From the NCBI GenBank assembly GCA_030040415.1, contig JASHTT010000022.1, positions 1 to 7,903 on the forward strand: DNA of 7,903 bases, read 5' to 3'. Below are positions 6,672 to 7,903 of this stretch, piece by piece. The notes under the pieces are model-generated. The model worked only from the letters and a program-made list of their open reading frames with translations, was not told the origin of the DNA and did not search any database. Within the stretch, counting starts at the first letter, position 1. Each line of letters begins with the position of its first letter. The translations under genes were made by a program, and so were the position numbers. The DNA comes from Streptosporangiaceae bacterium. GTDB lineage: Bacteria > Actinomycetota > Actinomycetes > Streptosporangiales > Streptosporangiaceae.

Positions 6672-7903
6672 ATGTGCGGGATAGCGGGCGCTTACCAGCA
6701 GGCCGACGGCCGGAAACTGGTCGACATTATGACCGACCGGATCGCGCACCGCGGCCCGGACGCGGTCGGAACCTGGAGTCACGAGGACGACCGGTTCGCG
6801 GTGCACCTGGGCCACCGCCGGCTGTCGATCATCGATCTCAGCACCGCCGCGGACCAGCCGCTGCGCAAGGACGGTCTCACCCTCAGCTACAACGGCGAGC
6901 TGTACAACTACCGGACGCTCCGGGCGGAGCTGACCGCCCGTGGTTCCCGGTTTGTCACCCAGTCCGACACCGAGGTCGTGCTGGAGGCGTGGCGCGCCTG
7001 GGGAGCGGCGGCGCTATCCAGGTTCCGCGGCATGTTCGCGTTCGCGCTGGCTGACGAGCGTACCGGCGAGCTGATCCTGGCCCGTGACCCACTCGGCATC
7101 AAGCCGCTGTATTACCTGCGCCGTGGCGACGGCGTCGTGTTCGCGTCCGAGCTGAAGGCGCTGGTCTCGGCGGTCGGCTCCGAGCTACGGATAGAGCCGG
7201 GCGCGCTGGTGGCCTCGATGCTGTACTACTGGGTGCCCGAGCAGCGCTGCGCAATCGACGGGGTGGCCAAGCTGCCGGCCGGCTCGTGGGCGAGCTGCCA
7301 GCCGGACGGCACGCTGACGGTCCGGCAGTACTGGAACGTCGCCGACGTGGCCGCACGGGCGGCGCAGGGGCCGCCCGCCGACCTAGGCGAGGTCATCCAG
7401 GAGTCCGTGACCGCGCATCTCGTCGCGGACGTGCCTGTGTCCAGCTTCCTATCTGGCGGCCTGGACTCGAGCATCGTCACCGTGCTGGCGCACAAGGCGG
7501 AGACGGGGATCGACGCCTACACCATCGCGTTCCGGCCGGAGGACCAGCGCTTGGAGGCAATGCCGGACGACGCGGTGTACGCCAGGAAGGTCGCTGCGCA
7601 GTTCGGGATCAAACTGCACGAGATCGAGATCTCGCCCGACATCGTGACCATGCTGCCGCGGATCGTCGACGTTCTGGACGAGCCGATCGGCGACCCGGCC
7701 GCGATCAACACGGTGCTGATGTGCGAGGCGGCGCGCGAGCGCGGGGTGAAGGTCATCCTGTCCGGCATGGGCGCGGATGAGCTGTTCGGTGGCTACCGCA
7801 AGCACCTGGCCTGCATGCTGGCAGGCCGCTACAGCAGGCTGCCCGGACCCGTCCGCGCAGCCGCCCGGTACGCGGTGGGCCAGCTGCCAGTCAGCGCGGC
7901 AGG
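6672..7903 (+). CDS. asnB: Glutamine-hydrolysing asparagine synthase family protein (AsnB-like), C-terminus cut off
   Basis: The frame is open from ATG at 6672 to the window end, giving the first 410 residues of a protein whose family is usually about 600 aa. The N-terminal class II glutaminase domain starts with the nucleophile Cys2 after the initiator Met and has HRGPD (26-30), GHRRLSIID (47-55), YNGELYNY (73-80), SDTE (98-101), FRGMFAFALAD (118-128) and LARDPLGIKPLYY (136-148). The synthetase domain has the ATP-binding loop SGGLDSS (261-267) and SGMGADELFGGY (364-375). Known activity: glutamine ammonia is channelled to an adenylated carboxylate. At residue 366 a Met replaces the Glu of the 'SGEGxDE' motif in E. 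coli AsnB, so the acceptor may not be aspartate. AsnB-like proteins in polysaccharide clusters are thought to amidate uronic acids (WbpS of Pseudomonas aeruginosa is the comparison). It begins 1 nt after the glycosyltransferase stop, so it is in the same operon. Confidence 0.92.
   Translation, partial: MCGIAGAYQQADGRKLVDIMTDRIAHRGPDAVGTWSHEDDRFAVHLGHRRLSIIDLSTAADQPLRKDGLTLSYNGELYNYRTLRAELTARGSRFVTQSDTEVVLEAWRAWGAAALSRFRGMFAFALADERTGELILARDPLGIKPLYYLRRGDGVVFASELKALVSAVGSELRIEPGALVASMLYYWVPEQRCAIDGVAKLPAGSWASCQPDGTLTVRQYWNVADVAARAAQGPPADLGEVIQESVTAHLVADVPVSSFLSGGLDSSIVTVLAHKAETGIDAYTIAFRPEDQRLEAMPDDAVYARKVAAQFGIKLHEIEISPDIVTMLPRIVDVLDEPIGDPAAINTVLMCEAARERGVKVILSGMGADELFGGYRKHLACMLAGRYSRLPGPVRAAARYAVGQLPVSAA

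Noticed and set aside
6674..7054. A 126-codon + strand open frame overlapping the amidotransferase start, in another frame
   Set aside because: It is a Pro/Arg/Gly-rich shadow. The frame from ATG at 6672 contains the complete class II glutaminase motif set.

Overview
The window looks like chromosomal DNA from a high-GC actinobacterium. The real genes favour G or C at the third codon position, GTG starts occur, genes are tightly packed, and the protein families match those of actinobacterial polysaccharide loci. The organism cannot be named from this sequence. The content is part of a cell-surface or extracellular polysaccharide biosynthesis locus. No rRNA, tRNA, CRISPR array, insertion sequence or phage gene was seen.

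Layout. Positions 1-100 hold the last codons of a + strand gene, probably an aldo/keto reductase that is not part of the locus. A convergent gap of about 107 bp follows. The - strand then carries three genes in one direction, read from right to left: an RmlC-type NDP-sugar epimerase (3707-3159), a class I SAM-dependent methyltransferase (about 3044-2157) and a secreted right-handed beta-helix protein (2100-208). A divergent regulatory region of about 410 bp (3708-4118) holds several palindromes and repeats. Beyond it the + strand carries a tightly coupled set: an AlgD-like GDP-mannose/UDP-glucose 6-dehydrogenase (4119-5438), a GT4-type glycosyltransferase (5435-6670, 4-nt overlap) and an AsnB-type glutamine amidotransferase (6672 to the window end, 1-nt gap, C-terminus missing).

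How the genes may work together (inference). The dehydrogenase would supply a nucleotide-activated hexuronic acid, by its motifs most likely GDP-mannuronate. The glycosyltransferase would add a sugar to a growing lipid-linked glycan. The AsnB-like enzyme may amidate a carboxylate, plausibly the uronate; in it, a Met stands where true asparagine synthetases carry a conserved Glu in the acceptor site. The divergent set would add an epimerised deoxysugar, a methylation, and a secreted beta-helix protein that could bind, cleave or modify the exported polymer. The actual polymer is unknown, and most of the cluster (initiating transferase, flippase or polymerase, other nucleotide-sugar genes) lies outside the window.
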